A stretch of DNA of 64,000 bases from Phycomyces nitens (GCA_022702545.1 JAHRBC010000004.1:2604001-2668000); one strand, 5' to 3'. Counted from the stretch's first letter, positions 22,846 through 35,983 are shown. Notes: generated from the sequence alone by a model not told the origin. Numbers and translations are program-made.

Positions 22846-25607
22846 GGCGTATGTTCAATGCCAGGGGAAAAATATGAGAAAAAGCGGGCTCAGCAGAGAG
22901 GTGTTTTTAGTAGACCTGTTTCGAGAAAAATAAATACAGAGAAAGCCTCGGGTGATCAAAACGTGGGCATGTACAGACACAGTATAAACAACAAAAAAAA
23001 AATATTGTGTTTTCTTCATAATCATTTGCGCCATTTTAAATATATACCAAATGTGCGATTAAAGCAAGAAAACTGCGCAAGATGTCTTTAGGATCTGTAT
23101 GAATAAATGGGATTAAAGGGTTCTATTGCCAGTTGTAAGCCTCACGCGGCGTATATACATATACAAACATACATATATACATATATATGCATACATGTAT
23201 ATAGATTGCATGTCTTGTGTATTAAAAAAAACCCCGTTTTATCGTGACATTCAATGCATTTTGAAAATCGCATTTACTCTGTCGCACAACAGAATATGCG
23301 ACATTTAGGCATAAAAAAGAATGCTGAAACATCTTGCGCTATTTTCGTATAATGATGACAATGGTAGGAGAACAAGGCTGCAGGGCAATCAGTCCATGCA
23401 CTCTTGGCTTGCCACGTTATTCTCTCTTTCCAAAATAAATAGGCCTGTCAAGCGACACTGGATCTCTAGCTATTCATCAAGAGTATTTAGCACAAAAATA
23501 AATCATTCCTGTGTTCCTATAACAATTATATTTATACCACGATTGTGTACAGCCAAAGGAACACCAACATTTTTCAATTGATATGTTTGGCTAATCCAAC
23601 TCAGAAACAATACAGGAGAAGAATAATAGGCGTCTTTGTCCCAAACCGTTTTATTCACCAGGCATGTGTGTTGTGATGTATTTTCCATTTTATTTTATAA
23701 AAAAAAGATTGCACATTTTCCAACGTAATTTTGTGTATATAAAGCATAAACATATATATATTGTATTATAAAATTTCAAGAATGTCCAGAAATATATCAA
23801 GAAATATGCAATATTTTAAGCTACAAAATCGTCAAAGTTATAATATCATGTGGATCAATTCTACAGAAACAGAATACAGTGTACAGAATGTCACCACACA
23901 CAAAAAATAATAATTAACTTTTGAATAGACAATATTTTTGTCTTGTTTCTATTGATCAGACCAGCTATAAGCGAATTATTATTATTATTATTATTATTAT
24001 TAAGAAATCACTTTTGTGAAAAAGGCTCGTCATTACCATGTGCATATAATACACGCGTATTTAGCCGATATTGGTGCAACAAACATTGAAACATGGTTAT
24101 GTGCAGCAAGAAGAGGTGCTGTAACCATGGAAAACTAGAGAGAGAGAGGACAGAGATACACCTTGCACATGTCGCACAAAAGGATCTATTTGTCTCGTAA
24201 GACAGAGACAGAAAGACACTGGCAAAAGGCCAAAATTATCAATAATCACCGATCCCTAATACGAGGCATACAAGGTATCAGGCTCTAAAGAGTTACATTC
24301 TATTAGAGATAGAAAGTCTAGTTATCACTATGGAAAATTTCATCTTGATACCTTTTTATAAACCTTTTCAGCGTGGCTGTAGAACCAACTGAAAGCTGGC
24401 AAATATTGTTATTGAAACAATGCTTAATTTTTTATGGTTTGTGTCTTTCATTTGTAATTATACCAATAAAAATTCTGCTGAACCATTTGCTAAATTAACA
24501 AGATGATTACAAAGATGACTATAAACTCAATAGAATCCCTCTGTATAGACTGCAAACAATTTAGACAATCCCAACCAAAGAACTAACCATTGATAAATGA
24601 ATTCCCTCTAGAAAATATCGATATAGGAACATTGCATATCAGAGTTGAGAATAATCGTATCTTTTTTTTAAATACACTATTCAGCAACACATCACACCTA
24701 CTCCACCTTTTTTTTACAACCATAGAAGAATAGCTGATATCCATGATGGTCATTCTACCGAAAACATCCTCAAACAAATAAGCATAGAAAAAAAAGACTC
24801 TGGATAAGAACCTTGTGAAAGACACATTGAACCTTGACATGCTACTCGGCATCAGTTGTATCTTGGACACAAAAGATCAAATCACCACATCTACCCAAAT
24901 AATGGCATCAATTTGAGCAAAACATAAGCAAGAAACTATTGAACCTTGTACATTGGTTTAAACACTTGGCCCATGGGCTTACATGGATAAACATCACAGC
25001 CTTTCTTTTTCCTGCCATGCACTATAGATTAACAAAAGAAGTTTGAGCTCATTAATCGCAAACCAAAAAGTGTTCATGTTCATTCCATGTTAACACATGA
25101 TCAGATACCAAAGACAGCCATTAGAAAAACAGCCCATAATCAAGACATGGATTTAGGCTGTATATACAGACACCTTTTTATATAACAGACCGGCATCAAA
25201 ATCTACCAGATAGCATGCCAATACTAGCTTTTTATTATTCTTTTTTTATACCTTTTCTGTCTCTCGTTCGAATCACACCATTGAATCAAAGCAACTTTTT
25301 AAAATACCAAAAAGATGTGATCATAGAGGATGTTCTTTATACCTCACTTTGTCATTTGATCCAAAACTGGCATGTCCAAAACAATTATTCAAAGAACTAT
25401 ACAAAGATATAAAGCCATGACATTTGATGAAGAACGAAAAAGGACGTTTAAATATCCTTAACGAGCGCAATATATGTCATCTTAATAATATGAACAATAA
25501 TTATAGCTACTTTTACAACTATTAATTACCAGAAGAGATGCAATAACCAACTGTATTTCCAAGACTACCATATGCCGGGTTATTGGTAGAATAGAAATAT
25601 CGTAATA
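22846..25607. other. AT-rich region without recognisable gene
   Basis: About 2.8 kb with only short frames, none with a recognisable motif or believable splice pattern. It contains the promoter of the preceding minus gene, a TA/TACA run (23,150-23,205), an ATT microsatellite (about 23,974-24,001) and a short GA run (24,136-24,150). Composition resembles decayed repeat DNA. Confidence 0.4.
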
Positions 25608-26080
25608 CACTGTATTCAACCCGTAGTTATCCAAAGGACAAAAAAAAAGCGATTGGATTTTGTTCATCACTTTAAAATGAAGCAACAAACAATAGGGTCG
25701 TATTTAGAGTGATGAATAGTTTTGGTCTGTGTGCGGGTAAAGTGAGTTGGCCCTTTGAAGACTACTGCTTACACTCTCTACCAGTATACCTATATCAATC
25801 TATTGATAAAGAAATTGGTAATTTAATTATTTGAATGAATTTTATGACAGAGAGTTTACCTACCAAAAAGACAATAATCCTTGTCATAAGTTGAAACTGG
25901 TTGAAAACTAAAAAAAATAAAATCATAATAGACCAATAACAGTCTAAGCATCAAATAGCCCACATATTATCTCTGCTGACAAACAATGCATATATCTTAA
26001 TCATACGGCAAAGGCAAGAGTACCAGCTCCAAAAGATATCAACGAGTTTGATCGTGTATTTTACTAACAGTAAAATAATA
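25608..26080 (+). repeat. copy of a DIRS-like terminal repeat spanning the left palindrome edge
   Basis: This stretch matches 57,906-58,350 in the same orientation, with many substitutions but long shared words (ACTGTATTCAAC, ACACTCTCTACCAGTATACC, AATCTATTGATAAAGAA, AGCCCACATATTAT). Its right part, from about 25,815, is also present inverted at 55,093-55,378. The left palindrome boundary therefore falls inside this repeat. Confidence 0.75.
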
Positions 26081-26100
26081 ATAATAAAGGCTAAAATATG

Positions 26101-27056
26101 TGAGAAGCAGTTCATGTCATTATGGCATCAAGGGAAGAAGTCTATAGGTATTAGGATACTGTTACTAATCCAGGTTTATAATTAAATTATACAAGCTTTA
26201 TTTGTAGGCAAGACAATACAGTTAAAATCCATATAACTCACAAACCTCTTTTCTCCAATATCGACTTTTTAGATCTTTGTAATGGGATGACTTTATTAAA
26301 CTGGCTTTTTTATACTATCTTATATAAAAGATGATTGAGTTTAGCTTGTGTAGTATCGCTGATATATTTATTTAATAAAAATAACTCGAGAGCTGTAATA
26401 TATTTTCAAGATATGCTCCACATATAATTGGAAAACATGACTTTATATTTATTTCAGATATATCTCGTCTTAATAAGAGTCTATTGGGGATGTTATGTCC
26501 CATCGTTGACTGTGCTGTTCTAAATTACTTTTTTTTCTTGGCCACTTATTAAAGCAGACTTTCGAGTGTCTATCAATTTATCTGTGTGTTCCTAATGCAC
26601 CTTTCCAAGTAACGCACAGACCATTTCGGCGTAACAAAACAAAGTACAAAATCGCCCTTCTTGGACTTCTTAATGTTACGGGAACACCAACAAGTCTAAT
26701 TTTCTTGACTTCTTTACTTCTTTACTTCCTCAACAACTACCTTTTGCTCATAATCAGTCAAACACTCTACCATCACAGTTCATTTTGACACGATGTTACA
26801 CGCATTTTGACATGGAATTAATTACAGCCAATAGATCAATCACGTCACCTTGGTTTCCACGAATCGTTGCCATGGCTCCCACGATCTGTTGCCGAAAGCA
26901 GTAAAATATAGAGATAAGCATGGTCTTTTGGGATCAATCTGTTCAATAATCAAGCCAAGGATATTGCTGACGCAATCGAAAACGCCTTTTTTTATATAAA
27001 AAAGAGACGTCTTGACAATTTTCCCTTTTCTCTGTTTCTCAAGTCGTTTACTCAAA
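26101..27056 (+). promoter_or_regulatory. upstream region and TATA box of the arm-borne gene (left arm)
   Basis: About 950 bp of AT-rich DNA without a convincing ORF. TATATAAA at 26,993-27,000 lies 57 bp before the ATG at 27,057, with a pyrimidine-rich leader (CCCTTTTCTCTG). This is a normal promoter layout and suggests the following frame is, or was, transcribed. Confidence 0.5.
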
Positions 27057-29026
27057 ATGCATCCCAAGCTTTACAACGCTCTCCAAACAGCCAAATGGCT
27101 TTATTCTATTATTGCCCCAATCTGCCTCATTATCCCCATGATGATGTTGGCCGCTTCTCCTTTGCCCTCTGCTTTCAGCATGGCCAAACCTGCTCAACGA
27201 CGTCCCTCTGCATTCCGCATGGACACTGCCCCAGTGAACGAGACAAGCTTTGATGGTGAAGGCTTGGTCGAGGGTCACAGCAATGACACTGAAAAGACAA
27301 CCCTTGGCCATGTGTCAAACCGTGCGGATTCCTTGGAATCTGCTGGTTCGTCTTTGGACGCGGAATCCATTGACGTAGGGGACTCTTCCTCGTCGTTTGT
27401 TGCAGACGTTCGGGGATATATCCCACACCGCTGTTACTCTATTGTAGCAGCTGGTGACAGTTCCGTGATAGTGTTCCCAGTCGATGGTATGGCTGGTACT
27501 GATGGGGAAACCCATGCTCCTCTGGGCACTTATGTGTCAAATGAGCTCATGGAGACCTGCGAGGAGACCGAGCCGAGCGTACCGCTCGACATCTTCTGGG
27601 ATATCCAGTCCTCAGGGGAACTCAGGAAGCTGAGGGCCTCTGTCAAGCTCCTTGACGAGATGGTGGACCAGGAGCTCAACAGCTCCCCCGCCGAATCTCT
27701 TGACGAGATAGGTGACCAGGAGTTGACCAGCTGCCCCGCCGAATCTCTTGGCGATTCGTTTCTGGACGTGGCCAAAGTCCAGCTCAAGGCAGACGCACCT
27801 GCCGAAGTGTGCTCATTTGATGAGCTTCCACTTCTGGATCCTGTGCGTCCTGCAGAACGGGATGAACGCCAACCGATGGACTGGTCGGTGGATGAGCTCC
27901 AAGCTCTCGAGCAAGGAGTGACTCACGGTCGCGAGACCGTTCCCGAGGCTCTTTTGAGCCGATGGAGACTGATGATGTGGATCTGAATGATGTTCCTGAT
28001 GTCATTATGGATTCAAACGAAGAGTTCAACCCGCAAGGATCTCTCTTAATTGGTGGTACTTCTGGAAGTGATCTCTCCACAGATCATTCCGAGCCTATGG
28101 ACACTGACGATGTTGCCATGGCTCCTCATAACGACGATGCGGTGATGATCGATACCTCTTGTGGCGAAGAGGCCGTGGTTCCCGCCCGAAAATCCGTGTC
28201 GGTGGACAGCCTGTTCGGTCCCTCCCAGCCGGCGGGCAAGGATTTTGTTACGAACAAAGGTCCAACCTGTGTGCCGCAGCAGGTTGCTGACGATGATGCG
28301 AGAGTCGGTAAGTACCGATCGATGCCGGTTAGAGAATTCTTGGCCCAGGAAATTCCTAGCGAAAAAGCCAGCATTACCAAAGTACTGGGCAAGAAGCAGG
28401 AGGAGCCCTGTATGCGAGGGTTGAAGACAGGTGCTGACGGAGATGATGAGACCGAGGAGCATCCAATGGTGTTTTCCAAACCCAAGGGTAAATCCAAGGT
28501 CATTTCGCCCGCCAGTCAGAAGATCCTGGACCAGGCTAGAGCTGCCAATGCAAAGCTGGAGAGCAGAGCGGCTTACTCCAACAGTATGCTTGCAAAGGTG
28601 TTCAAGCCCGTGGATCTTAGCACCGAGAGGGAGAAGGCTGTGAAAGACTGCACTTCTCAAAAGCCAGCACCTGTTGCGGCAGCCAGCCGTGATAAGGGAA
28701 AGGCTCCTGAAGGGCAGTTCAAAGCACCTTTTCCAGTCAAGGGAAAACCTTCCAAGAGTCCTGAAGATCAATTCAAGGTACCTTTCCCAGTGAAGGCCAA
28801 GGCTCCCGAACCTGTTGCTGCATCCAGCAGCAAAGAGGTAAAGGATGCTGAGGAAGAGCCCGAGACAGCTCGTGTCGTCCAGCCTATCCATGTTAGGCTA
28901 AAAACTTCTCGCTTTGCGCGCAAGTGCGAGGTGACTGAATTTGACGAGCCAGGAAAAGTACTTGTCCCCAAGGATGATTCTAAGAAGCTCCTGAAGTACG
29001 CCCTCCGACCAAAGGCCGGTCAGTGA
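27057..29026 (+). pseudogene. unassigned acidic membrane-anchored or secreted protein, left copy frameshifted
   Basis: Left-arm copy of the 656-codon gene at 52,166-54,136. It reads 309 codons from ATG 27,057 and then hits a stop at 27,984-27,986, because a T run near 27,955 has four Ts instead of five. The frame continues from about 27,962 to 29,026. The rest matches the right copy, so the break may be a sequencing error or a very recent slip. A further frame opens upstream with a TTG codon, but the ATG is better placed behind the TATA box. Confidence 0.6.
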
Positions 29027-29649
29027 TTCCGAGACGAGGATAGTTGGCTAGTGGTGACTGAGCTCACTTTGACCCTCGGGTCTAAAGTGCAGTAAGGAAT
29101 CTGCAAAACCGATCGTTCTGAAGTTTTGATATCTAGACCCAAGGCTCGTACGTTTCACCAAGTGGACGCATCATCGGTCTGCTGGCCCTGGTGCCAGTCA
29201 GACGCGGCCGGTAACAAAGGTTGATTCTGAAGCTTCTGAAGATTCACGGAGATGCTCGAGTGACCGGACCTTTCATGGTACTTCTCTGTTGGCCTTTGTG
29301 GTGATTCACATTGTCTCTTTCAGTTAAGCCATGAGGTAGCCTCTTTACGTTTGGTTCCTGCTGTTACAGACTCAAATGGGCTGGCTTATCGATCTCTTTA
29401 GAGGTTGACACCACGTACCACCTGGCAGTTGGGTTCCGAGTTCTTGACTTGGCATAGATAGTAAAGAGAAGGTAGATGTGGAGATCTACATTGGAGTGTC
29501 GCATTCGGTGGTACAAGACTGGTTTCCAATCCTGGCTCCCTCTGGTATTTGCCGTTTGTCTACATTCGAGGGTGGTGCTTGCACTGCTGTAGGGTTGACT
29601 TGAACTCTCTGTTCGTACGGTTCTTGTCGACTTCCTTCCGAGTCTGAGG
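29027..29649. other. non-coding stretch in left arm
   Basis: About 620 bp following the unassigned gene. It is relatively GC-rich for the intergenic DNA here and has many stops in all frames. It could hold the 3' untranslated region. The same sequence occurs at 51,543-52,165. Confidence 0.35.
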
Positions 29650-31450
29650 TCAAGATTTGGAAGAGATGGTTATGGTACGTATTGGGCCGCTGAGGTCTTT
29701 GTTTCTGGGTCCGGTTAGAACATTGTGGTTCGGTTGGTCAAGTCTCTGGAACGGTTCTAGAGGTTGTTGCTGGCTGGGTCTTTGTCTGGCGGATCTGGTT
29801 ATCAGGTCTTGGTTGCTTGAGGTTTGTACTTGAGCCAGGGAGAATGGATACTGAGGGGCAACGGTGTCCATTACGCCGTTATGTCTGGACCGAACGAGTT
29901 GGTCTCCATGTTGGATTCTTTTCGAGTCTTTGGATGACCTTGCCGGCTCTTGCAAGATCTCATAAGCTTGCTTCCAGGTTCTGATTGGTCCTTTACGGAC
30001 TATGAGGAGTCTACTATTGGATTGTGGTAAATCCATCGAATAGAGCCAATGCACTCGAGAGGTTCCCGAGAAACAAGCCAAGGACAGCAAGATATTGTCA
30101 AAAAGTTTCTCACGGACATAACGGAAGATCAGCTACAGGGGTACCATCGAGTCTGTTCCTGGGTCCAGCTATGCAAACGCACGCCCAGACAAGCACAATC
30201 ACCCGAGATGGCAAAAACAAGGTGATTTCTACAGACACCCCAACCGTAGTTCGATCGCAACAGTGACAAGTACGCATCAAGACTTCCGACAGTCCGCCCT
30301 GTACTTGTCACTGGGAGAGAAAGCATGGGATTCCAAGGCAGTTGCAAGTAATACAAGAAAACTGCAGTCAGATTTCGTGCCAACCTCTTTGAGGTGAATA
30401 ATGACTGGTCTGGATGGGCAACAATCAACTGATTGACCAGACCGAGCAGAGTATGCTTACTTCTGTCAGTAGCAGGTTGCGATTGACAACTAAAAGTCCA
30501 TATATTATATATGGCAGTTGTCATTAAGGAGAAACAATCTTTCCGTCGATGGCCTCGAGAGTAGCACCAGATATCCACGGCCAACAGTCGAAACAAGAAC
30601 GACTCAACCAAGCATCAAACGATTCCAAGTGGATTGGCCCAAGAACAATCCTTACTCTCGGGGCCATATAAACTCGCAAGAATGACCGCCTCAAACAATG
30701 GATCCGAGAATTATATCGCAAGCCAAGATATCTCGGATACGACCAGCCAACAAAACAACAAATCGATGCTGGTACCAGGTGGTCCTCTTTGCACCAATTG
30801 CTTCCGTCGACAATATGTTCTGCAAAGGGATGGCGGCTGCATTCAGCCAATGGAGCCAATGGAGCCCATACAGCCTACACAGCCAAGTCAGCCAATGAAG
30901 CCTACACAGCCAAGTCAGCTTACAGCCTACCGATCCAAGGCAAAATAAGCCGACACAAAAGATATCCAAGACGATTCAATTGTCGTGGCTGCCATCCCTG
31001 AGCATGATCGAGACCAGTACGTACAAGTATCCATTTCCCAGGTTCCGAAACATTCAAGACATCATCAGCGTACCGGGTTCACTATCAAGAAATCCAAACA
31101 AGGTATCGTCAAGAACAAAGGAACCATTCAACTCAAGAGAGTTCAGCCCAGAGTCTCGCCATCTCGCTGGGCTGAGGGAAAGGGATGCTTGGACCTCTAC
31201 TGCGATCAAGAACATATACGAAGCATCCGATTCACCAAGAAATCAAATACGGGACATCAAGAAAATCAGGGGTAAGACAATCCATACAAACACCACTAAC
31301 ACTGGCGGGACTTTATAGGCTACCAGCAATCTACGAGGGAGCTCCCAACAGAACAGTGTGAACCCAAGCAGCGATACGGCACCAGATGGTATTGTCCCTC
31401 AAATCCGTATGATTGTGACAGCATCAAGTAGAACCATTAAGATAAGTACT
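29650..31450. other. broken, unassigned coding-like region (left arm)
   Basis: Overlapping frames on both strands: a 146-codon minus frame (30,090-29,650), a 160-codon minus frame (30,611-30,129), and plus frames at 30,634-30,948, 30,980-31,318 and 30,985-31,275. On the plus strand 31,272-31,318 looks like a GT-AG intron with a CACTAAC branch site; splicing it extends one frame to a Cys-containing end (RYGTRWYCPSNPYDCD). In-frame stops such as the TAA at 30,946 interrupt other frames. Gln/Pro-Met repeats lie at 30,850-30,920. I cannot decide the frame or family. A 13-bp stem hairpin lies at 30,260-30,312. Confidence 0.35.
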
Positions 31451-32010
31451 TGTTCCATTATACTGTATTTTATGCTATGGTGGATACTAACTATATAAAT
31501 GATTTTTTAGTTTCCTTATCCCGGCCTATGTACTACAAGAGGACACCATTTGGAGGATGCCAGTGAGAGTGAAGAATGGTTTTTGCTAACGGCAGGCCGT
31601 TGAGTACGCTAGTCGTAATTCTCTCGCCCAAAGACTTACAGTGCCTTTGTGCCTGTATAGGGCCTTGGGTCAACCAAGTCTGGTCATCCGTCTGCCGTTG
31701 ATTGTCCAGCCCATTGTGGTTGACACATCGCTCGAGTGGCACATGGCTTCTGTTGGCGGTTCCCTTTTCCCTTTGTTGGTAGTCTTGCTGGTCCTGCTGG
31801 TGGAGGTGGTGGCTGTGGTGGATTGTATTACCCCGTGTACCGTCTGTCCCGTTTAAATCAAGAAAAAAAAATCCGGCTGTCAAATCCTATCATCCATGGC
31901 AACAAAACAAAGAATACAATCTGTTCATACCCCAGCCGGTGTATGAACAGGGATCAACAAGAGATCCCCGAAATGCAAGCCAATATCAACCCATGATAAA
32001 TATTCTCAGT
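31451..32010. other. unassigned stretch in left arm
   Basis: About 560 bp. Open frames at 31,641-31,856 (+) and 31,883-31,533 (-) are low in information and lie opposite each other. The sequence leads into the 148-bp tandem repeat. No recognisable gene. Confidence 0.3.
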
Positions 32011-32380
32011 CAAGGTAACGTAAAAACGCTGGCTCTAACCAATCATAAATACTCACTGTCAAAATGATTATAGATGACTGAAAGCAAGCAAGGGTATAGA
32101 CCCACTCCAAAGCCGATTCCAAAGAGTGGAATACAAACCATGGGCAGAGACCCACAGTCAAGGTAAAATCAAGACGCTGGCTCTAACCAACCATGAATAC
32201 TCACTGTCAAAATTATTATAGATGGCTGAAATCAAGGAAGGGTATAGACCCATTTCCGAGTCGATTCCAAAAGACGGAATCCAGACCATGGGCAGAGTCC
32301 CACAGTCAAGGTAAAGTCAAAACGCTGACTCGAAAAAAGTATGAATGCTCACCATCAATATGATTACAGGTGACTGATCC
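32011..32380 (+). repeat. 148-bp tandem repeat with intron-exon-like units (left arm)
   Basis: Units start CAAGGTAA at 32,011, 32,159 and 32,307; the first two are exactly 148 bp and the third is partial. Each unit reads like a GT-AG intron of about 59 nt (donor GGTAA, branch-like CTCTAACC, acceptor TTATAG) followed by an 89-nt exon-like part containing GGGTATAGACCCA and CATGGGCAGAG. Because 89 is not a multiple of three, successive exon-like parts fall in different frames. Confidence 0.7.
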
Positions 32381-32967
32381 AAACAATTGTATACCTGCCA
32401 AGTTCGACACCAAGTCCAATGCAAAGTTTAATGCAAAGTCCAGTGCTATGTTTGTTGTAAAGTCCAATGTATGGCTCAAGGTAAGGTATACAGCTATTTA
32501 GTGCATTCCAAAGCACAGTTCAGTGTCTAGTCTGGAAGCCGAGTTCAATGTCGAGTTGGATTTCAAAGTTCAAGACCAAGTCCAAAGTCGAGTTTAGTAC
32601 CAAGTTGGATTGCCAAATTTGATTCCAAGTTTGCTTCCCGAGTTTGATGACAAGATCAATGCCGTTCCTTACGAATCCAATTATGAGTTTGATTCAAAGA
32701 AGAATTGAAATGAAATTTCAAACGATCAAGAAAAAAAGGAGGAGTGCTAAAAAAAGGCGCCCTCCGCAAGAAGGAAGATCTCTCGAAAGACGCCTTCGGT
32801 GGTTAAAGTGGTGGTAGCATCCTTTATACAATTTGAACTGTAAGTACCTGTTGATCTCTTGTGATTTATGATGAAGAACATGTACTAATATATGTATTAT
32901 CTTTCTCTAGATGTCCAAAATGTTAAAGATGATATAATGAAAGACGATGGTCCACAGGAGTCCTCCA
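32381..32967. other. unassigned stretch in left arm, repetitive
   Basis: About 590 bp. From 32,400 to 32,690 it is made of irregular short words such as CCAAGTT, AAAGTCCA and GAGTTTGAT, a degenerate minisatellite. A GC-rich patch (GGCGCCCTCCGC) lies at 32,756-32,767. No ORF. Confidence 0.35.
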
Positions 32968-33237
32968 GGAAAGAACACCAACTCATGTGCTTGCAGCTCC
33001 CCTTAGGACTATCTGTCCTACAGGCATAAGGTATGACTTTTGCTGTATCCTATGCAGCAGCGTATGCCTTTAGTATATTTTCATCTTTTGGAATAGCCCA
33101 ATAAAACGGGCCCTTAAGAAGGAAATATACAAAGTCATATATTGCTATATGGTAAGAATCAGGGAAGACGTACCTTATGCCTGTAGGACAGATAGTCCTA
33201 AGGGGAGTTGCAAGCATATGAGTAGATGTTCTTTCCT
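32968..33237. repeat. foldback (MITE-like) element with 67-bp inverted repeats (left arm)
   Basis: 32,968-33,034 and 33,171-33,237 are inverted copies of one another, with a few mismatches. They begin and end with AGGAAAGAAC/GTTCTTTCCT and share CTCCCCTTAGGACTATCTGT. A 136-bp middle part has no coding potential. The size and structure fit a small non-autonomous foldback element. I see no clear target duplication. Confidence 0.65.
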
Positions 33238-34468
33238 CTAGGGCGCTTGTGAGGCTTGGTTTCCAAATTATCGACCATTTAAAAAAAAATTGAATGTACG
33301 GAATCCGTTAAAATTTGACAATGAACTTGAACAAAGTAAAAAGACAAGTACCGAATGAACAAAGAAATTGAAATTGGGCAAAGCAAGCAAGCGAGGATCA
33401 AGCAAGGCAAAAAGACTTTGGACTGAATGGCGCAGAAGACTTGGATTGGACAAAGAAAGAAGACTTGCATTGAACGGCGCTAAAGGACTAACATTGAGGA
33501 TAGCTGAAGACCGACCCTTGACAGTGCTGGAAGACTGAGCAGTGACATAGCCCGAAGACAAAGCTGCTGCGATGCTGTACTTTGGCGAGAACTTGGTAGA
33601 ATTACAATTTTGAGGTCTGGGGGGCGGGAATATATGGTCTCCACCTTCTCGTGGTTATTCCTGTGAGTAGAGGCTTTTGCTTTGAAACCAAGAGAGACCC
33701 TCCATAAGATATATTGCTATATAGTACACTATAGCGACATGACCAGCAATCGTAAAGATTACAATAAAATACCTACCGTTTATTCTGATTTTAGTCCATT
33801 TCATCTCATTAGCTTGCAGTTGAAAATCCATGATAGTCCATGAATTCGCATTTATTTCTCTTTCTTTGACAAGGTAGTCTCAGTACCCTAGAGAGGTCTT
33901 GTAAGTTTCAAGAGTTACTTTGTTTATTGAAATGAGCATTTAGTTTGAAGATGCCAAACTTTGTTGAGATTAACGATAATATATAGTCTATGTAAAAGGA
34001 ATGAACACATGGTTGCCGTTTTTATTTTGTTTTGTATCGGTGTAGTGACATAAAGAAATAAAACTTGCCATTAAAGACATAATAAAGTACAAGTCTTTAT
34101 TCATTAGATTAACACTTTTTATTTCTCAATAACTTTGCTGTTATTTTGTTAATACATGGTGTGATTTGAATGAATAAAGTGCTGTAGAAAAGAGAATGTG
34201 TGGTAGACTATATTTTGTAAAGTTTAAATCAACTATTATTAGTGGTGGTATGAGTGTGTATGTAAGTCCTTTACTTCCTGTAGTAATTTGGGGTTGGAAA
34301 CTTGTAGATACTGTGAGAGTGTTATTTATTAAAGAGAGAATATTATGGTGGTTTATATAGCTATCATTCTAGCTCCCTTATTTTATTAATTTTTATTGCT
34401 TAATGGTCGGTTATCACTGCTGTAGTATGAGTTGTACGTGAGCCTGGTGTGTAACTGCTCCTGGGATG
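33238..34468. other. 3' flank of the gypsy-like element, no clear gene (left arm)
   Basis: About 1.2 kb between the foldback element and the integrase end. Minus frames at 33,561-33,268 and 33,470-33,279 are hydrophobic and overlapping, so probably chance. I searched by eye for a 3' LTR matching the sequence upstream of gag and did not find one. Confidence 0.35.
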
Positions 34469-35983
34469 TTAACTTGCCATAGTCATTAGCAAAGAGTAAC
34501 CAGAGATCGGTTGTGGAGTCTGCATTTCACTCAACTGTGGTGTGTATACCACAATGACTATTGATCCAGGAGCTAGATCCATGATTTTATGACTTTTGTC
34601 GAAATTCTTCTTCTGCTTCTCAGTGACTTGTTTCACTTGCTCATACACTGCAGGATAGACTATCTCAGTCATCCTCTTTATTTTCTCTTGCAACTCTTTC
34701 TGAATTCGTTCAGAAGTCGCACTATCCTTCTCTTTACTAAAGTCCTTGAAGTCATTTGAATTCCTTCCAAACATTAAAGAGAATGGTGTACTTTTAGTCC
34801 TAGAATTATACTTGCTATTCAGAAACAACTGTGCAGCTGGTACCTTCTGATCCCAATCAGCGACGTTTCCAACTATTTGTTTCTTGATAGTGTTCACTGC
34901 CGTCTGGACAGCTCTTTCACTCGCACCATCAGCTCTAGGATGATACTGCGATATCAACGCATGTTCAAAACCAATATTCTCTTTTATACATGTCATCAAT
35001 GAGTTCACAAACTCTCGTCCACAATCACTCTGCAACTTTCTCATTGGACCCCACGTGCTTATCACGTCCAGTACTTGTAAAGCAATAGTTGCCGTACCCT
35101 TATTTGGTATAGCGCGCAATATATAAAACTTGCTTGTAATGTCAATCATGACTAACAAGTACTCATTTCCTTTGGTCGATGTTGTAAATGGCCCAGCCAG
35201 ATCTATTCCCCAACTATCACCAGGAAGTGTTGCAGTTACAGGTCTTAAATGATTATAACCTTTTCTTGTGATATTTTGACATTGACACTGTATACACGCT
35301 TTTACTAGGTCATTCGCTTGATTCTTCAAGTTGGTCCAATAAATACCTTTTCTCTTCAAGGCATGTAGTATCGCCTCTACACCAAAATGACCTTTCAAAT
35401 GCTCTTCTACTAGAAGCATATTCCTCTCATTCTCTGTAGGAGGAGTAAAGTATTCACCACTCAATATATCTGGAAGCGGTTCCATAGTGGCTACACTATT
35501 TCTCATTATGGATATGAGCATATTATCCCCACCTAGTTCATTTGACTCTGTTTCAGTTTCTTCAGACAAACGCGGCAATGCATCCGGCAATGCATTAGAA
35601 ACACCAAGCAAATGAACGATCTTAAAGTCATACTGTAAAATCGTGGCCAACCATGCAATTATCATTAGATTCGCAACACGCTGGGTATAGAGGTATTTCA
35701 ACGCCTTGTGATCCGTATGCAAGGTGAAGTGAGAACCATATATATACTTGTGAAAACGCTTGAGTGCAAATACTAAAACTAACAGCTCTCTTTTCGTTGC
35801 CGAATACTTTATTTCGCTCTTTGACAAGCTCTTAGCTACGAACGAAATATATTTCATTTTACCATCTATGACCTGATGCAGCACTGCCCCAATTCCAGTT
35901 AGGGACGCATCACAGCTAATACGAAAAGGAGAATTCATATCTGGATATGATAAAACTGTATCACTCAACAGTGCTTTCTTCAA
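34469..35983 (-). pseudogene. Ty3/gypsy-like pol: RNase H and integrase (left arm)
   Basis: A 504-codon open stretch in the same frame as the RT part but separated from it by stops. It opens with the RNase H domain (FRISCDASLTGIGAVLHQ, YSATKRELLVLVFALKRF, THTDHKALKYL-type block). The integrase follows: a zinc-binding part with H-x3-H and ACIQCQC, then the DDE catalytic core with D in GIDLAGPF, D in QSDCGREF and E in DGASERAVQ. The C-terminus is short, without a visible chromodomain. The catalytic residues are kept, so loss of function comes from the upstream stops. Confidence 0.85.

Noticed and set aside
25262..25275. B-box-like GTTCGAATC suggesting a tRNA gene
   Set aside because: No A box or cloverleaf can be drawn in the flanking sequence. 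No other tRNA was seen by eye.
28046..28891. 281-codon minus-strand frame in the arm (mirror 52,301-53,146)
   Set aside because: It lies antisense to the 656-codon gene, has non-protein-like composition, and no promoter is visible for it.
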